From: Drosophila miranda
Taxonomy: Eukaryota > Arthropoda > Insecta > Diptera > Drosophilidae
DNA length: 64,000 nucleotides
Direction of reading: 5' to 3'
NCBI RefSeq assembly: GCF_003369915.1
Contig: NC_046675.1
Coordinates: 4,898,001-4,962,000 of the forward strand
The notes under the pieces were generated by a model that saw only the letters and a list, made by a program, of their open reading frames with translations, ran no database searches and was not told the DNA's origin. The translations under genes were made by a program, and so were the position numbers. Shown here one piece after another: positions 45,401-57,800 of this stretch; the stretch's first letter is position 1; every line of letters starts with the position of its first letter.

Positions 45401-48400
45401 CGATGTGCAGGTCCGGCCTTTCCTTGCCCTTCCTTGCCCTTCCGTTCCTTTCCTGTCCTTTCCTATCGACTCCAAATGATGTTCTGCTGGTTGGCCTGGA
45501 CAACGCTGACACAACGATAACAAGTATGAGAACGTGTGCTCGGCTCAGACAGGGGATTTCCAAGTTATTTGCCGCAATCTCAGACACAAAGTTAAACATT
45601 TCATTCGGCCACAGCTTTCTTTAAACCGTTCCACCTCTCACTCTCTCTGTCTTTCTTGTTGCAGAGCCTTGGATTCCCTTTAGTTTCGCTGTCGCGTGTG
45701 AACCGTACCTCCGCCGAGCTGCTGTACGTGAAAGGAGACCCCTGTCCCACGGACAAGAAGACGGAGCTGTCCACACGCATCCTGTTTAACTGTAATATGC
45801 GTGCGGGTCGTGTAAGTAGTGCCAAAGGACCAGAGAGCTGCATTTCGCTATTTGGCATCGGCATTTGATCTGCCATCCTGCCCGCCATTTGTGGCCGAGG
45901 TCCGATGGCGTTTGCTCTTCAGCAAATTGCTTTTATGTGCCTCCACTGGCTCTCGCTCACCATTCTGACGACTGTTTTCTCCTTCTCCTCCTCCTTCGCC
46001 ATTTAGGGGCAACCCGTTCTCCGTTCGATTGAGGACTGTGCCTATGACTTTCAGTGGGAAACGAATGTCTTTTGCCCGCCGCACGAGTGCACTGTCAGTG
46101 CGGAGACCTGCGACCTGGTGCACGACGAGCTGGGCCAGCGATTCAACTTCAAGAGTGCACCATTCACCAAGGACGGCAAGATCGAGGTGAGTGGATGATT
46201 ATAGAGCCGGTCGTCTCAAGTGCCTGTTCCATAATCGATGTCTGCTCTCCCCCTGCAGGTGGACTACAACAACACCAAGATGTCGCTGGATCTATGCGGA
46301 CAGCATCGCAAGGCCATGACGGACTATTCTCAGGCGCTGGTCAACATATTCTTCACACACGATGCCCCCAATTGTGGCAAGGAAGGTGAGCCCGAGTATG
46401 ATGGACTGTGGCTACCGGGAAGGGGGTGGGTCAACGGATAATTCGATTTACATATCCTGGCACTTTGTTCTTGCTCAAGAGTACCCCGAGAGCTGGAGAG
46501 AACGTTGTCGCTTGTCGCTTCCGTTTCCGTTTCCGCTTCCCCTTCCGCTGGCGCAACACGCGCATTGCCGCCATTTTGTATGCCTTTCTTTATCTGATTT
46601 TCAACTTTTTCGTGGGTCTTGTACAAGCACCGCTCCTCCGTGGCTTGTTTTTGCCTGCAAAAATAGGAAAATCGCATTAGAATTGGCGCACAGCCCAATG
46701 CACTTTCTTCGCGCTTATCCCTTCGCTCCGCTGTTCTGCTCGTCGCTTCTGGCATTTTATCGCGTCATTTTTGTCGCTGGTATTTTTTTTATTGCCTCCA
46801 CTACTATGTTGGAGCCGCCCAAGCGACGGGTTTTTTGCAACTGCGACTCTTTTTCGGAGCTGCTTCTTTTCTAGTTGTTTGCCTTTTAACTAAGATTCTT
46901 TTTTGTCTGTCTGCGGTGGAAATAAAAAGGAAGCAAAACGTTGGAAATTATAAAAAAAAACAAGTGAGAAGCGATACATACGGGTACCGAAGATTTTGAT
47001 ACCCTTTAAGAACGGGTGTTTCTATTTGAATAGTGTATGTTGAAGGTATGTTAAGGCCTGGCCTAACGAATGGCTTGGGCTTGGGAATGTCTTTATAGAT
47101 AGAGGGTTTTGTAATTTTTAAAAATAATTTCCTCAGACTCCAGCAAATATTTCGCATATGATTTACATTCTTCCAAATTCTGTCTGCTTAAAAAATAAAT
47201 TCTAGTCTGAGGTTTATCCAAGTTTTAGTAAAAATTAAAAGACTAAATTGCTTGCCTATCCAAATAAATATTTATAAATCCCACCTTCATAGGCCGAAAA
47301 CCTTTAGTCTTCCGCATAGCCAAAATCTGTTTAAAACCAAAATACCCTCCTGCCAGAGTGTTAAAAGTAGCAAACGGAGAAAAAAACTGTCTACGAGATA
47401 ATGCGGTAAAATAATCTTGCTGCACTTGAGAATATATCTGGTTTTTTTTAAATATTTTTTTTTTACGCTCTTCAGGGGGTTTTCCTGTTTTTGCTGATTT
47501 TTTTGTGTGTGTGTGATGATGTGATACTCTTGCATGAATATTTAATGCATGCAGAGTGGAGAACAGAAACAGACAGACAGACAAAACGTGGGTGAGTGGC
47601 TCAGTTCTGGGACTGGCTCCTTCCCTGCCTGGAGCCTGCCTTATATGGGGCACAATGATTTTTATTCGACCCATTGCATGGCACTTAAAACTTTGCCATT
47701 AAAACGCAAAACTTTTTGTTTTGACAAATAAAACTGACGACGATTTAATTATGACACATTTTCTGGCACTGTCTCTGCCTCCTGCCTCCTGCCTCCTCCT
47801 GGGGCATAAAATGAAATTATTTTAAAACTCTGTTGGCCACAGAAATTGTGTCTTTTTTTTGGCCATTCCATTGTTGGAGAGCACAATGCGCAATCTGCAA
47901 GCGATCAGACAATTTTAATGTGCGGCACAGTGACAGGCGTTAGCAGATACCAGAAATGTTTCCGAAACAGTTCGAGTCGGAACGGGTGATGGGACGTCGA
48001 GGATTGGGGCTGTGTGTAGGCTTGGGTGCCGTGCCTGTGGATTGCTGCGGAGGAGTGGGCCGCCCAAATCCCATCGAGTTGTTGGCGTGCAGATTTTGTG
48101 TGGCTTTGCGACACTGGATCCCTTTCCACACACACAAACACACACATTTCATGCTGAGCATTTGACCGACAAGAGTGGCAGCCTGACCCTCTTGGAGGAG
48201 GAGGAGGAGGTGGAGAGGCCAGAGCAGAGCCCGGAACGTAACCGGACCGTACAGCTTTTGTTTCTGTGTCTGTGGTGATAATTATTTTTGGCTTTTATGC
48301 GATAACTTGTGCGGTGTCCAGGCCCCCAAAAGCCACTTTTGAGCCTCTCCTATCATTTGAAATTTTGATAAGGATACAGCGTTGATGTTTTGTGGTCCGG

Positions 48401-51400
48401 GGCTGCCAGACCCTGGCCATATCCTTCTGTCTGGGCAATTAAAACGGAATGAACCGGGGCTTGGATTTGCTCGTGGGTCTGTCTGTATTTTATAAGGGTT
48501 AAGATTGTTGCGTCTGTGGGTTCATTTGAACTAATTAAAGTGATTTTTTGTTTGGCGACTAATGCACATTATCTTCACTTCCAGGCACGATGAATGTCCA
48601 GATCCGGTTGATATGCAGCAACGAGACGCAGAGTTCCAGCACCATTTCGAGTGTAAGTAGGGGCTCATCCGCTCATCGGATTGAAGCAGCAAACATCATA
48701 TCTCGGCGGCTTATCCCCGCCTTCCGCAAAGGATTACACACAAAGCGTAGCATACTTTTCCGAGCCCTGCCAAATGCGCATCAAAGAAAACGCGGGCGGT
48801 GCCCTAAACAACAATGGAAAGAGATCCTGTACATTTTTTTTTCTTTTTTGCATATATATATATATATTCTCTGTCCTTTTGCTGTTGTTGTGGTTGTGTC
48901 TTGGAGCTCCCTTTCTCAAAGTCTTGCCACAAGGCAAGGTCCTGGGCTTCAAAGTGAAAATGTAAGAAATATGTGTGCGGAAAAGGGCAACCAGGGACCA
49001 ACCAGGGTGCTACAGTAGGTCCTGGGTGGAAAGCAAAACGTGGCAGGTGTCCTTTGTTATGCTTACCACTTGGCAATCGGCTTTGCTTCGTGCTTCTGCT
49101 CAGGCTTGTACTGCGGCTCCAGGGTCCTGCTTCTACTTTTGCTCCTCCTCCTTCAGCTGCTCCTGGGCATACTCCTGCTGCAGTCCTTTTTGCTCCCCCC
49201 CCCTCTTTCGAATTGTTTCCACCGGGAGTCCGTGCGGCTTTGTGCTCTGCGGCCTCGATGTCATTTCCTTTTTTGTTTTTGTTTTTGCGGTTCGTTTTGC
49301 ATGCCTTGCCTCTTGCCTCTTGCCTGTTGTCTATTGCTTTCGCATAGCTCTTCTCCCCCCCCCCCCCCCCCGCAGGGGATGGGGCTTTTGTTTCTTTGGT
49401 CCGCTTGTTTGCGGGGTGTCGGGTGTAGTTGCCACCTAAGCCTTTGTTTCCATAACAACTGCAGCAGTCTGAAATTCAGGTGGCCAACAGATCAGGCACT
49501 CTTCGCCTTTGCGTTGCTCCAATTTATTGGCCAGGTGGCTGCCACTAACGCTGCTGCTGCTGGGACCTTCTGGCCTCCTGCTGATCTTCTGGCGTGCGAT
49601 TAGGAAATGATTGTGATGCCAACAGGCGGCAGTCGGCAGTCGGTAGTCGACAGGAGCTGAAATTTAATTACAAACCAACCTACAAGCTGCAACCTTTTCG
49701 CCTGCACATGCACACATACTCGTCGTAATATAATTAAGTTGCATTCGCCTGCAGCACTTTGACTAATGACCAGGGCTATGACTCTGACTTTGCTGTGGTC
49801 CTGCTGCTGCTGTTGCTGGCAGGACCCACCTTCAGCATCATTAGCATGCCCATATGCATATGCATGTGGGTGTGTATGTGGGTGTGGGTGTGGGAGAGCT
49901 CTGGAAGTTCTCTCTTTAAGCTAATTAATATTTGTTTGCTTTGCTTATACGACAATTAACCGCAGGTACGAGTAGCTGCCGCCCCCATGCCGGGCACAAT
50001 GCATCGCAATTAGTGGCAAAGGGCCCCAAACGGTTGCATTATAGCCCGTTTCCCCGAAAAATGTATCGCAATTAGTGCTTGAGGTTGCACTGGGGCCGGT
50101 GCCACCCATTCAACCCATATCATCTAACCGCATTGTAGTCCATTACCCCAAAAATTGCCAGAGGAATCAGGGCTGATTGAAAACATTTACCAAAATGCCA
50201 GACTACCAGACTACCAGACTGCCAGATTGCCAGAGTGTTGTGTAGGTCGATAGTTTTATATTTCGTTCCCAGAGCTGCCGCCTCCCATCGACTGGGCGGC
50301 ACTCTCTGCCTTCTGTTTGGGTTTCGATTTTGCATTTGTGGCACCCAGGCAATTGACCCAAATTTAAACCAAGCTGCAAGCTGTTTGCCACCTCTGACAA
50401 ACATTTCCAAATCGAATTGCCAACGGGGCCAGTGCGATGTCTGTCAATGAGGGGAGGCACAGCCACGTCCGCTGTCTGCTTCTGCTGAATCTGTGCTAAT
50501 TTTGTTTGAATATTATTTGTTGCCTACACTGGAAGATGGCTAATTGATCGCACTAAATCAACAGGTTAAGCCAAACAGGATGCTTCTAGCTGGTATTTAA
50601 GGAAGGAAACGGGGAAAAAAACTAAAACTCAAACATCTCAAAGCGAAAACAACACGCCCAGCACGTTTTAATCCTTGAACTGTAGAGCGGAAAATAACAC
50701 TCTCCAGGATATAGTATATATGTACGAGTATATCCCTTGCACGACAACTTTTGGCCAGCAACAACAAGTAAAATAGGAGGCAACATGGCGACGACGCTGT
50801 AGGAAAATTAGCGATTCAATGAAATGGGATTTTAAATGGCTGCAAACTTTTTAATGCGTCGTCGTTGGTAGGGAGTCGTCGTCCTGCGCTCCACTGCCTC
50901 ACCATCCGTTCTATACACTGCGATGGCTGCAGGAGCGGTGTTTCTCCTTGTGGACATGTTCGTGTCTGGCGCGGCGCCTCGCCGTGACGGGAAAGTTTCC
51001 CCCAGTTGGTTGGCGAGCGGGCTAGCTGTTCGTCTGGCTGGCTGGCTGGCTGGCTGGCTGGCGTTTTTGCCACTTTCAGTTGCCAGTTGCAGCTGCAGTT
51101 TCGGGCCGCAAAAGTTTTTAAATTATGCGCACATTTGCCGTTTCATTCTGCCCGCTGGAGCGCTGGTCGCGCCGGAAATGGTCTTTGGGTGAAAGTGTTA
51201 CAACAGGACGAAGAAGGAAGGGCCTGGGTGGCCGGAAACAAGTTGCGAGCAGTTGTTGCGCCACAAATTTGCGCCACGATGGGCAGCTGACTGGAGCTGG
51301 GTCCACCCGTATTTTACTTGGGAATTTATGCCCTCCGCCATATCAATTTATTTATTTATTTTCTTTTGCTCTTAATGAAGAAAGTTTCTAATTACAAGAA

Positions 51401-52088
51401 TCCGTTTTCGTTTTCTTGCAGGACCAGCAATGCAATTTGCTTTATGTACAGCGCACGCCGAGCATCTGCCAGTTCCTGGCCCTCAGTGTGCCCCAGCAGG
51501 ATGCCGGAGGTGGCAGCAGCAGCAGCAGCAGTAGCAGCAGCAGCTCGAGCAGCAGTAGTACTACTACCAGTACCACGACCCAAGCATCGCCAGCGGGTAA
51601 GCCAACCAAGGCGGCCACGCCAGCAGCCACGTCAGCCACGTCGACAACGACAACAACAGCTGGCAGCGAGCCGGCGGCTGCTCCCATCGGGCCAACGGCC
51701 TCCGTGGGCAGTAAGTGCAACGCAAAACTGCTGGCCAACAGATCTCTCTGCCTGGCATCTGTCACTTGTAACGCTTATGTTTCCATTTTACAGCCATCCT
51801 GGCGGCCATTCTGTCGGTGACATTCTGCGTGACGTGCCTGGGACTGTTCGCCTTTTCGCCGGCGCGAAGGCATCGCGTGCGTCGCCTCTTCCGGCGCAGC
51901 AACTCCGCCGTCAGATATTCCAGAGTAAGTGAACGGTCATGGCCGTGGAAACAGCACTCAAAGAGCTAATGTCGCGCCTCTACTCTCCTGCCCCGTTTTG
52001 CCTGCAGGTACAGTCGAACGAAGAGGCCAATCTGCTGCTGGAGCCCAATGGCGAGTTTACCGAAAGCGATGATGACATGCTGCTTTAG
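30429..52088 (+). CDS. Lerp: Lysosomal enzyme receptor protein (CI-M6PR-like)
   Basis: A type I membrane receptor that cycles between trans-Golgi and endosomes and sorts lysosomal enzymes; the fly counterpart of the cation-independent mannose 6-phosphate receptor. Seventeen coding exons join in phase to 936 residues: 30429-30479, 30539-30625, 30916-31132, 31192-31355, 31406-31689, 31758-31905, 31965-32086, 32150-32262, 38598-39085, 39276-39389, 45665-45811, 46007-46186, 46259-46385, 48585-48652, 51422-51710, 51794-51924, 52008-52088. A hydrophobic signal (IAVVSLLLLLLCGGSAA) is followed by repeated Cys-rich MRH-type domains (for example CKLKEPIYGNTFDF, then CSFYITYETPLAC). A Ser/Thr stalk is encoded by AGC repeats. 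The transmembrane segment is ILAAILSVTFCVTCLGLFAF (about 868-887). The cytoplasmic tail has EEANLL and ends ESDDDMLL, a DxxLL GGA-binding signal. Introns 8 and 10 exceed 6 kb. Confidence 0.95.
33602..33641. repeat. Interrupted GGCCCC hexanucleotide repeat
   Basis: About six GGCCCC/GGCCCT units in a row inside Lerp intron 8. On the sense strand of Lerp the repeat reads as C4G2-type. Short and imperfect, so no expansion is implied. Confidence 0.85.
34048..34649 (-). CDS. Nested gene of unknown function in Lerp intron 8
   Basis: Two exons, 34649-34547 and 34490-34048, joined by a 56-nt intron (TTCT/GTTCAT and TTCCACAG/A, phase 1), give 181 residues. Using the alternative donor GTAATA instead would shift the frame and stop early, so the GTTCAT donor is favoured. 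The protein starts MSEPPSKRSQDQQRNVSPKA, is basic and Ser/Gln/Lys-rich, and ends with a more ordered segment: LTPEQRQLANDAAYWEEKLC followed by GGQAMFLRVLNLVNTKLLT, predicted helical. I recognise no family. TATATAAACC on the minus strand near 34700 may be a TATA box, which would exclude the in-frame ATG at 34715 as the start. Opposite orientation and its own promoter make it a nested gene rather than a Lerp exon. A nuclear role is only a guess from composition. Confidence 0.6.
37585..37615. repeat. Perfect 15-bp inverted repeat (GACG/GTCC tetranucleotide)
   Basis: GACGGACGGACAGAC (37585-37599) and its exact reverse complement (37601-37615) are separated by one base, followed by more GTCC units. 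It could fold as a hairpin or cruciform. It lies in Lerp intron 8 and probably arose from tetranucleotide repeat inversion. Confidence 0.9.
37948..37975. repeat. (GA)n microsatellite
   Basis: About 14 uninterrupted GA/AG dinucleotides in Lerp intron 8. GA runs can bind GAGA factor, but an intronic microsatellite is the simpler reading. Confidence 0.95.
39390..45664. other. Lerp intron 10
   Basis: A 6.3-kb intron (GTAAGT donor, TTGCAG acceptor). Non-coding as far as I can tell. It holds an 18-bp perfect palindrome at 40227-40244, CA-rich DNA near 40508-40530, G-rich tracts near 41630-41690 and CTGGCT/CCTGGT runs near 44510-44550. Short frames here lack coding features. Confidence 0.7.
46386..48584. 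other. Lerp intron 13
   Basis: A 2.2-kb intron (GTGAGC donor, TTCCAG acceptor). A sequence beginning AACAAGTGAGAAGCGATACA near 46959, with ATACCC-type motifs after it, resembles scattered repeat remnants seen in fly introns. CA-rich DNA lies near 48129-48147. No gene seen. Confidence 0.6.
48653..51421. other. Lerp intron 14
   Basis: A 2.8-kb intron (GTAAGT donor, TTGCAG acceptor). It includes an alternating TATATA run near 48853-48866, a run of about 17 C at 49356-49372, CTG-rich DNA near 49548-49560 and 49801-49820, and six CTGG/CTGGCTGG units near 51036-51060. No coding exon recognised. Confidence 0.65.
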
Positions 52089-52930
52089 GTGGCATCCGTG
52101 GCAACACGTCTTCGCCATTAAATGCGGATAATGTGGCAGAGCAGAAGGTGGCATGTGTGATGAGACATGCAGCATCCCAAAGTGCAGAAAATTGAACACC
52201 AAAGACATAACTGAAACTGGAACTGATTGTGAGCTAAAAACGAAAGAAACTAAAACTGTAGTAAAGAAATGTAGGCATAAAGATAAATAAGATTGAAGAC
52301 GCAGATGTGAACAGAGGAGAACTGCTAAAGGATGTTGATATATAAAATTGTACAATACGCATAGGCTACAACGAGAAAAAAACCAGAACACACTTAAAGG
52401 ACCTATATATATATATATTATACAACATTATATATTTTATATACACTTCATATAAAAAAGAAGAATCCCCGGAATCCCCCCCCTTAGCTATAGTTAACCC
52501 AGAAATTGCATGGGACAATTGCTTATGAATTTAAATAGTATTTTCGCTGGGAGTTTTGCTTTTATGCGATGATTTACGAGTACTTAAACCACATCGTGTG
52601 TGTGGCCACCCCTTTTGTGTAACGTTAAAGGTATTCCTTTCCAACGATGTTTTATTTCTTAGGGCAAACTTTTTGTTTTTATTTGTTTTGTGCGTATTTT
52701 TTAATGATTAAGTCGATAACATTTTAATAATTGTACAACTGTGAATGTGTATACAAATATAATGAAAATTTAAAAATTTTAAAATTTATTAAAGATAGTA
52801 TGGTGTTTAAGACTTTAAGGTTTTAGTCTGCGAAGTATTGCGGATCCTGAATTGGTAAGTATAACTCTCTAACTGAAACTCTTTTTGATTCCAGCTAAAG
52901 GTTTATATATACACTACCTTTGTGGGTCCA
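52089..52930. other. Lerp 3' UTR and downstream DNA
   Basis: AT-rich 3' sequence following the TAG at 52086. Possible poly(A) signals include ATTAAA near 52786; an exact end cannot be chosen. A TATATATATATA run lies near 52405-52418. Confidence 0.5.
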
Positions 52931-53090
52931 AAGAAGATCTATGAACAATACAACATCATGGTGTCAGAAGATCATTAAGTGCTCCTATAAAGAGGCTAAG
53001 AACACTTTCAAAGAAGATCTATTATCAATACAACAGCATGGCGTCAAAAGAGCATTAAGTGCTCCTATAAAGAGGCTAAGAACACTTTCA
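52931..53090. repeat. 80-bp tandem duplication
   Basis: Two directly adjacent units, 52931-53010 and 53011-53090, both beginning AAGAAGATCTAT and ending GGCTAAGAACACTTTCA. The last 30 bases are identical; the first 50 differ at several sites. The period is 80 bp, not a multiple of three, so the open frame that crosses both is unlikely to be coding. It lies between the 3' ends of Lerp and Toll. Confidence 0.93.
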
Positions 53091-53579
53091 GACATTGTTT
53101 TGGTAAGTAACATCCTCCAAATCGAACATTACTTGATACAATCTATCAAAGGAACTTGTTTTTATGAGCCAAATACTTAGTGTTTCTATACTTTAAAATC
53201 TTGATACATTTTATAGGTATTGTCTTGGTAAACAGAACCTAGCTTGTAGCGGAAAGCTGAGGGGGCAGATAGGTCCAAATAGGACCTGATAGGAATCATC
53301 TACCAGAACAATAAGAATTCTTCCACATTTTTATCAGAGAAATTCTTGCTTTCTTTGATCTGAAGACTAGTCCGCATCAAAACTAAAAATTTGATCCATC
53401 GAATGTAGAAAGACTTGGTCCAAAAGGCCTAGTGCTCTTCGGTCTAGTTCATAGACAATCTAACCTTTAGTTTTCGAGAGTAGCATAAAGGATCATTCAA
53501 CCTGAAACTATTTCGAAAGTTTCCATTTACTTCCTCCCCTAGAAAATCAAAAATCAACAGTTGTTTAATTTTTTAAAAT
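53091..53579. other. Intergenic DNA between Lerp and Toll
   Basis: About 490 bp with no reading frame of note and no recognised element. Confidence 0.5.
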
Positions 53580-54871
53580 ATATTTTATTTACGTTGTATG
53601 TGTGTGGGCTTTCCATATACAATCAGATTCAGATTCATACACATATACTCGTGGGCATACGGAATTATGTAGATGAGAGTCTGCACAAGTGTTGTAGGTA
53701 CCTTAGGCAATTACATATCATATTGTATCAGTAGAGACAATCTGCAGCTTAGACGGTATGTATATACTCGGTACTATATTTAGGCTTAATTACATTTACG
53801 TATCATAAACGATATCTTGTGTCCGTATGAAATGAAAAGGCTCTAGCTTAAACGGTTCGATAGAATGATGTGTGATGCGTGATAATGGGTGGAGGCCGTA
53901 CAGTACAGTATATCTTATGCATATAGCGTCGTTTAAATGGTCATGAAATATGGTTATACGCGTAGTATGTACCTATAATTGATATTTGTGATAGTTTTTG
54001 TGAAGTAGGAGAATCTTGTGCGATACATTTGCTGTTGCTGTTGGAAAAGTACAGGAATTCTCGTATTCAGCGTATGTACAGTAGTAGTCGTAGAGTAGTT
54101 TATGGTGTATTTGCAATCGAATATGAGGATATGAGTGTACGAGTAGGCTACAAGTTCCTTAGGCTATAGAATACATACATACATACAATAAAGGCAATTT
54201 GTAATTCTCTTTCTATTTAGTTGTTTTTAGATCGCGTCGGGGAAGGGGTGGTCTTTAAACTACTATTTGGATACGTCATACATGTGTGTATTGCTTGTTT
54301 CAGTGTTCAAAATAAAGCTCGATTTGTTCAAACGTTTTCAAGGGATTCCCATGCGGCCATGAGATTCGTTCAATGGTAAAAGTAATGTTCAAAGGCGGAG
54401 GCAGCTTAAAAAGATGAATTAACAATAATTTAAATGTACAAATAATCACTAAATAATTGAGATTTGTTTATGTTCTACAGGAGTCTGCACAGGGTCGGGT
54501 CTAGGCGCTAAGCTTACATATAACACTTAACAGAGTGGGGCGAGAGATTCATTACCATCCTCTTTTGTTTTCATTTGTTCTCTTTTCTCCCCTCAACACA
54601 AGGCCACATGAAACATTTGAAAATTGAAATTTTCATAAACTTTTCCTCTTGGGAGGCGGGCTCCCTCAGCAGAGGTAATTAAAACTAGGGAGGGACGGGG
54701 GCTGAAAACTTGACCAAAACATGCAGAAATCAATAATTTTCTATATACTTTTTACATTCAGCTGTGGATGCTCTCTGCGGCTGTGACCATGTCTGTGGCA
54801 TCCCCCATTCTTCAACGGAACAATAGCTCATCGTCGGGCTCGAACTGAAATAGTTCCGCCTTCTCCCAGTC
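53580..54871 (-). other. Toll 3' UTR (inferred extent)
   Basis: Sequence downstream of the Toll stop codon on the minus strand. TTTATT (AATAAA on the minus strand) at about 53584 would give a 1.3-kb 3' UTR; other weaker signals lie closer, for example near 54309. It includes ATACATACATACATACA near 54171. The end point is inference. Confidence 0.45.
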
Positions 54872-57800
54872 CTATACGTCGCTCTGCTTGGCATTCGTGT
54901 TGATGATGAAGGCCCCGTTGATGTGGCCATTGGCGTGCGATTTGCCATTGTGCGGCGTGTAGAGATTCGTCAGGCCATTCTTGCCATTGGCAATCATGAT
55001 GGCCGTGTGGGGCGTGCCGCCGTTCAGCTGTGCCACCAGCGGGTTCTTTGTGGCCTCCGCCGGCGGTGTGGTCAGCGGCGGCGTCACCGGCGATGGTTTG
55101 ATCAGCTCCAGCTTGTCGTCTGTGGAGCCCTTCAGCGGCGACTTGACCAGTGCTCCGTTGCCCACATTACCGAGGGGCTTGCGATGGGGCAGGGCGAAGC
55201 GCAGCTTATCCCAGAACCACGGATCGCCCCACTTCAGGTAGGTGTTCATCTTGAGGTACGCCTTCAGCTCCTCGTCCAGCTTCTCCACGTCTCCGATGTC
55301 CGAGTAGATGACCACAATGATGCGGGCACGTCCCTCGTTCAGGGCCGATCTGTGGGCTGCCCGGAACTCCATGCGCGCCCACTCCGACTCGATGAAGTTC
55401 TGGCTCAGCACGATGATGGTGCGCCGCGAGTCCGCCACCGAGCGCACGATATTCTCGGGAATGAAGCCACCGACCAGCCAGTCGCGTTCATGCACACAGA
55501 GCTGGAACTTCTGGGGTCCGTGCTCCAGCTGCGGCACGAGATACTGCTCGATGAAGCTCTGGTCCTTGTGCGAGTACGAGATGAAAGCGTCGAACTTCTT
55601 GTCCTTGTCCAGCTCCTCCTCGGTGACGAACCACAGGAACATGTTGTGCGCGTACAGCCAGATCTTGATCTCCGTCTGGTATTTGTAGTACAGGGCGGCG
55701 GTGATGCCGGCCAGGAAGCCAGCCAGCGAGATGACCACAGCCATCGCAATGAAGACACCCTTCTCCTCCGGACAGATGTCGTTCGTCGAGAGCTCCGCCA
55801 TTCGTGTGGGCATCTCGGCGTCCATGCAGAGCATCTCGTCGCGATCCCCGATCCTCTCGTAGTTGCTCTGCGTGAAGAGCAGCAGGGGCTTGGCCTCGCA
55901 GTTGCAGATCCACGGGTTGCTCGACAGCATCAGCGAACGTCTGGGCATCGTGCGATTGAGGAAGCCCAGCACAGTGGTGTTCAGGGCCTGCAGATGGTTG
56001 CGCCGCACATCGAGGTGCTTAAGGTTGGGCGGCAGTCGATCCACATCGATGTGGGTGAGATTGTTGCCCGCCAAATGGAGGCTGGTCACATTCGCGTAGC
56101 CGGGCGAGTGGGCCGCAGGCAGGCCGAGCAGCGTGTTGTTGTCCATATGGAGCTCCATGATGTGCAGATTTTCGTAGAGGGTCGGTAGCTCTGGGACCTT
56201 GGTGAGTTTTCCCTCGTGGCACTTGATGACCAGCGCCTTGTCGAAGGTGCGCACCCAGCAGCGGCAGCCCCGTGGACACTGCCGCTGGCCGGGCTCCTCC
56301 GCACTTCCGATCGAACAGATGAGCTCCTTGGGTGGTACCAGACGCACTGGCAGATCCTGCAGGTTGTGCGGCTGACTGCAGGTGAGTCGATCCGTGTCGA
56401 ACTTGAACTGTTTCGCGTAATCCGGGACATGGGCGCCCCGCACCAGCTGCACGAACCACAGCAAGGTGCAGTCGCACACCAGCGGATTATCGTTCAGGTC
56501 CATGCGAAGGACACTCGTGGACACCTCCCCGTCGGGCATCACCGGCAGCTGCGGATAGAAGTTGATTCTGCTGATCTGATTGTGGGTGATGTTCACAAAC
56601 AGATTGGACTTGGACAGAAACTGCAGGTCCTCGTAGATCAGGGAGCTGATGTTGTTGTAGCTCAGATCCAGCTCCTGCAGGTTGATCAGATTGAAGTTCC
56701 AGTCGCGATAGATGAACATGATGGAGTTGTTGCGCAGATTGAGGCTCTGGAGGCTGGCCAAATGGCTGAACGGAGAGTTGAGCTGCTCCTGCAGGATGCT
56801 GCCGAGCAGGGGCTGCTGCAAGTCGATCAGATTATGCTCCATGCTGATGTGCAACAGGGCCGTGTTGGCCGCAAAGGCATTGCTGGCAATTTTCTTTACG
56901 AGATTATTGTTCATGTTGAGGGTTTCCAGCTTCTCCAGTTTGCTGAATATGTCACTATAGAGATAGAGAGGACAGACAGAGAGAGGAACATGTTTAGTGG
57001 CAGATTAAAGAGAGAAACCTTTTGCTTGAAAACCCACCTGCTAATTTCTGTGAGCATATTCTCGGCCAGATTCAATTCCACCAACTTGGTGGTGTGCTCA
57101 AAGAACGCATCCGGCAGATACGTCAGTTTGTTGTTGCTCAAATCGAGACTCAAGAGGTTCGTCTGATGCTCCAGGAGCTTGGCTGGCAGTGTGCTCAGAT
57201 AGTTGTCCCTCAGGGAGATGTTCGTGATCTCCGTGGACTGCTCCAAGAGATCACTAGGCAGTGTCTCGAGATCGCAGCGCAGGAGCAGGACCCTCAGCTC
57301 CGGCTGGTTGGCAAACAGTCGAGCGGGAAGCGTGGACAGCGGCACACGATTGTTGAGCAGACGCACCTGCCGCAGCTGCTTGTTGTGCTCGAAGAGACCC
57401 TCGGGCAGGGACCGGAAGTGGTTCGCACTCAGGTTGATCTCCGTGAGATTCGTGAGCAGCGAGAAGACATCGCGGGGCAGCTGCTCAATGCCGTTGGCAT
57501 GCAGATCCACATCCACCACAGAGCTGGCGCCCTCAAAGTCGTGCTTCGTCAGGTTTTGCAGCTGATTGCTCCACAGATTCAAGTGCCGCAGCTTGGGCAT
57601 CCTGCTGAAGACTCCGTGGGGCAGGTGCTTCAGGCCATTGCTCCCTAGCTCGAGGGACTCCAGGTTCTCCAGGTTGTCGAACAGATGCGCCGGAAGTTCC
57701 ACTATGTTCGCCCGCAGATCGAGCCAACTGAGGTTTCGCAGATCCGCCAGGAAGTCCGCTGGAATGTACGTGAACCGCCGGGAAGTGAACCGCAGACGCT

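Noticed and set aside
49356-49372. Run of about 17 C in Lerp intron 14 as a biological signal
   Set aside because: A homopolymer this long is prone to sequencing and assembly error, and is intronic.
54730-54948. Minus-strand 72-codon frame overlapping the Toll C-terminus
   Set aside because: It is out of frame with Toll, which ends properly at 54872 with its conserved tail.
54923-56188. Long plus-strand open frame (421 codons) opposite Toll, and further long frames at 56216-57166 and 57022-58335
   Set aside because: They mirror the Toll coding exons. The high GC third positions of Toll remove stops on the other strand, and the translated products have no domain.
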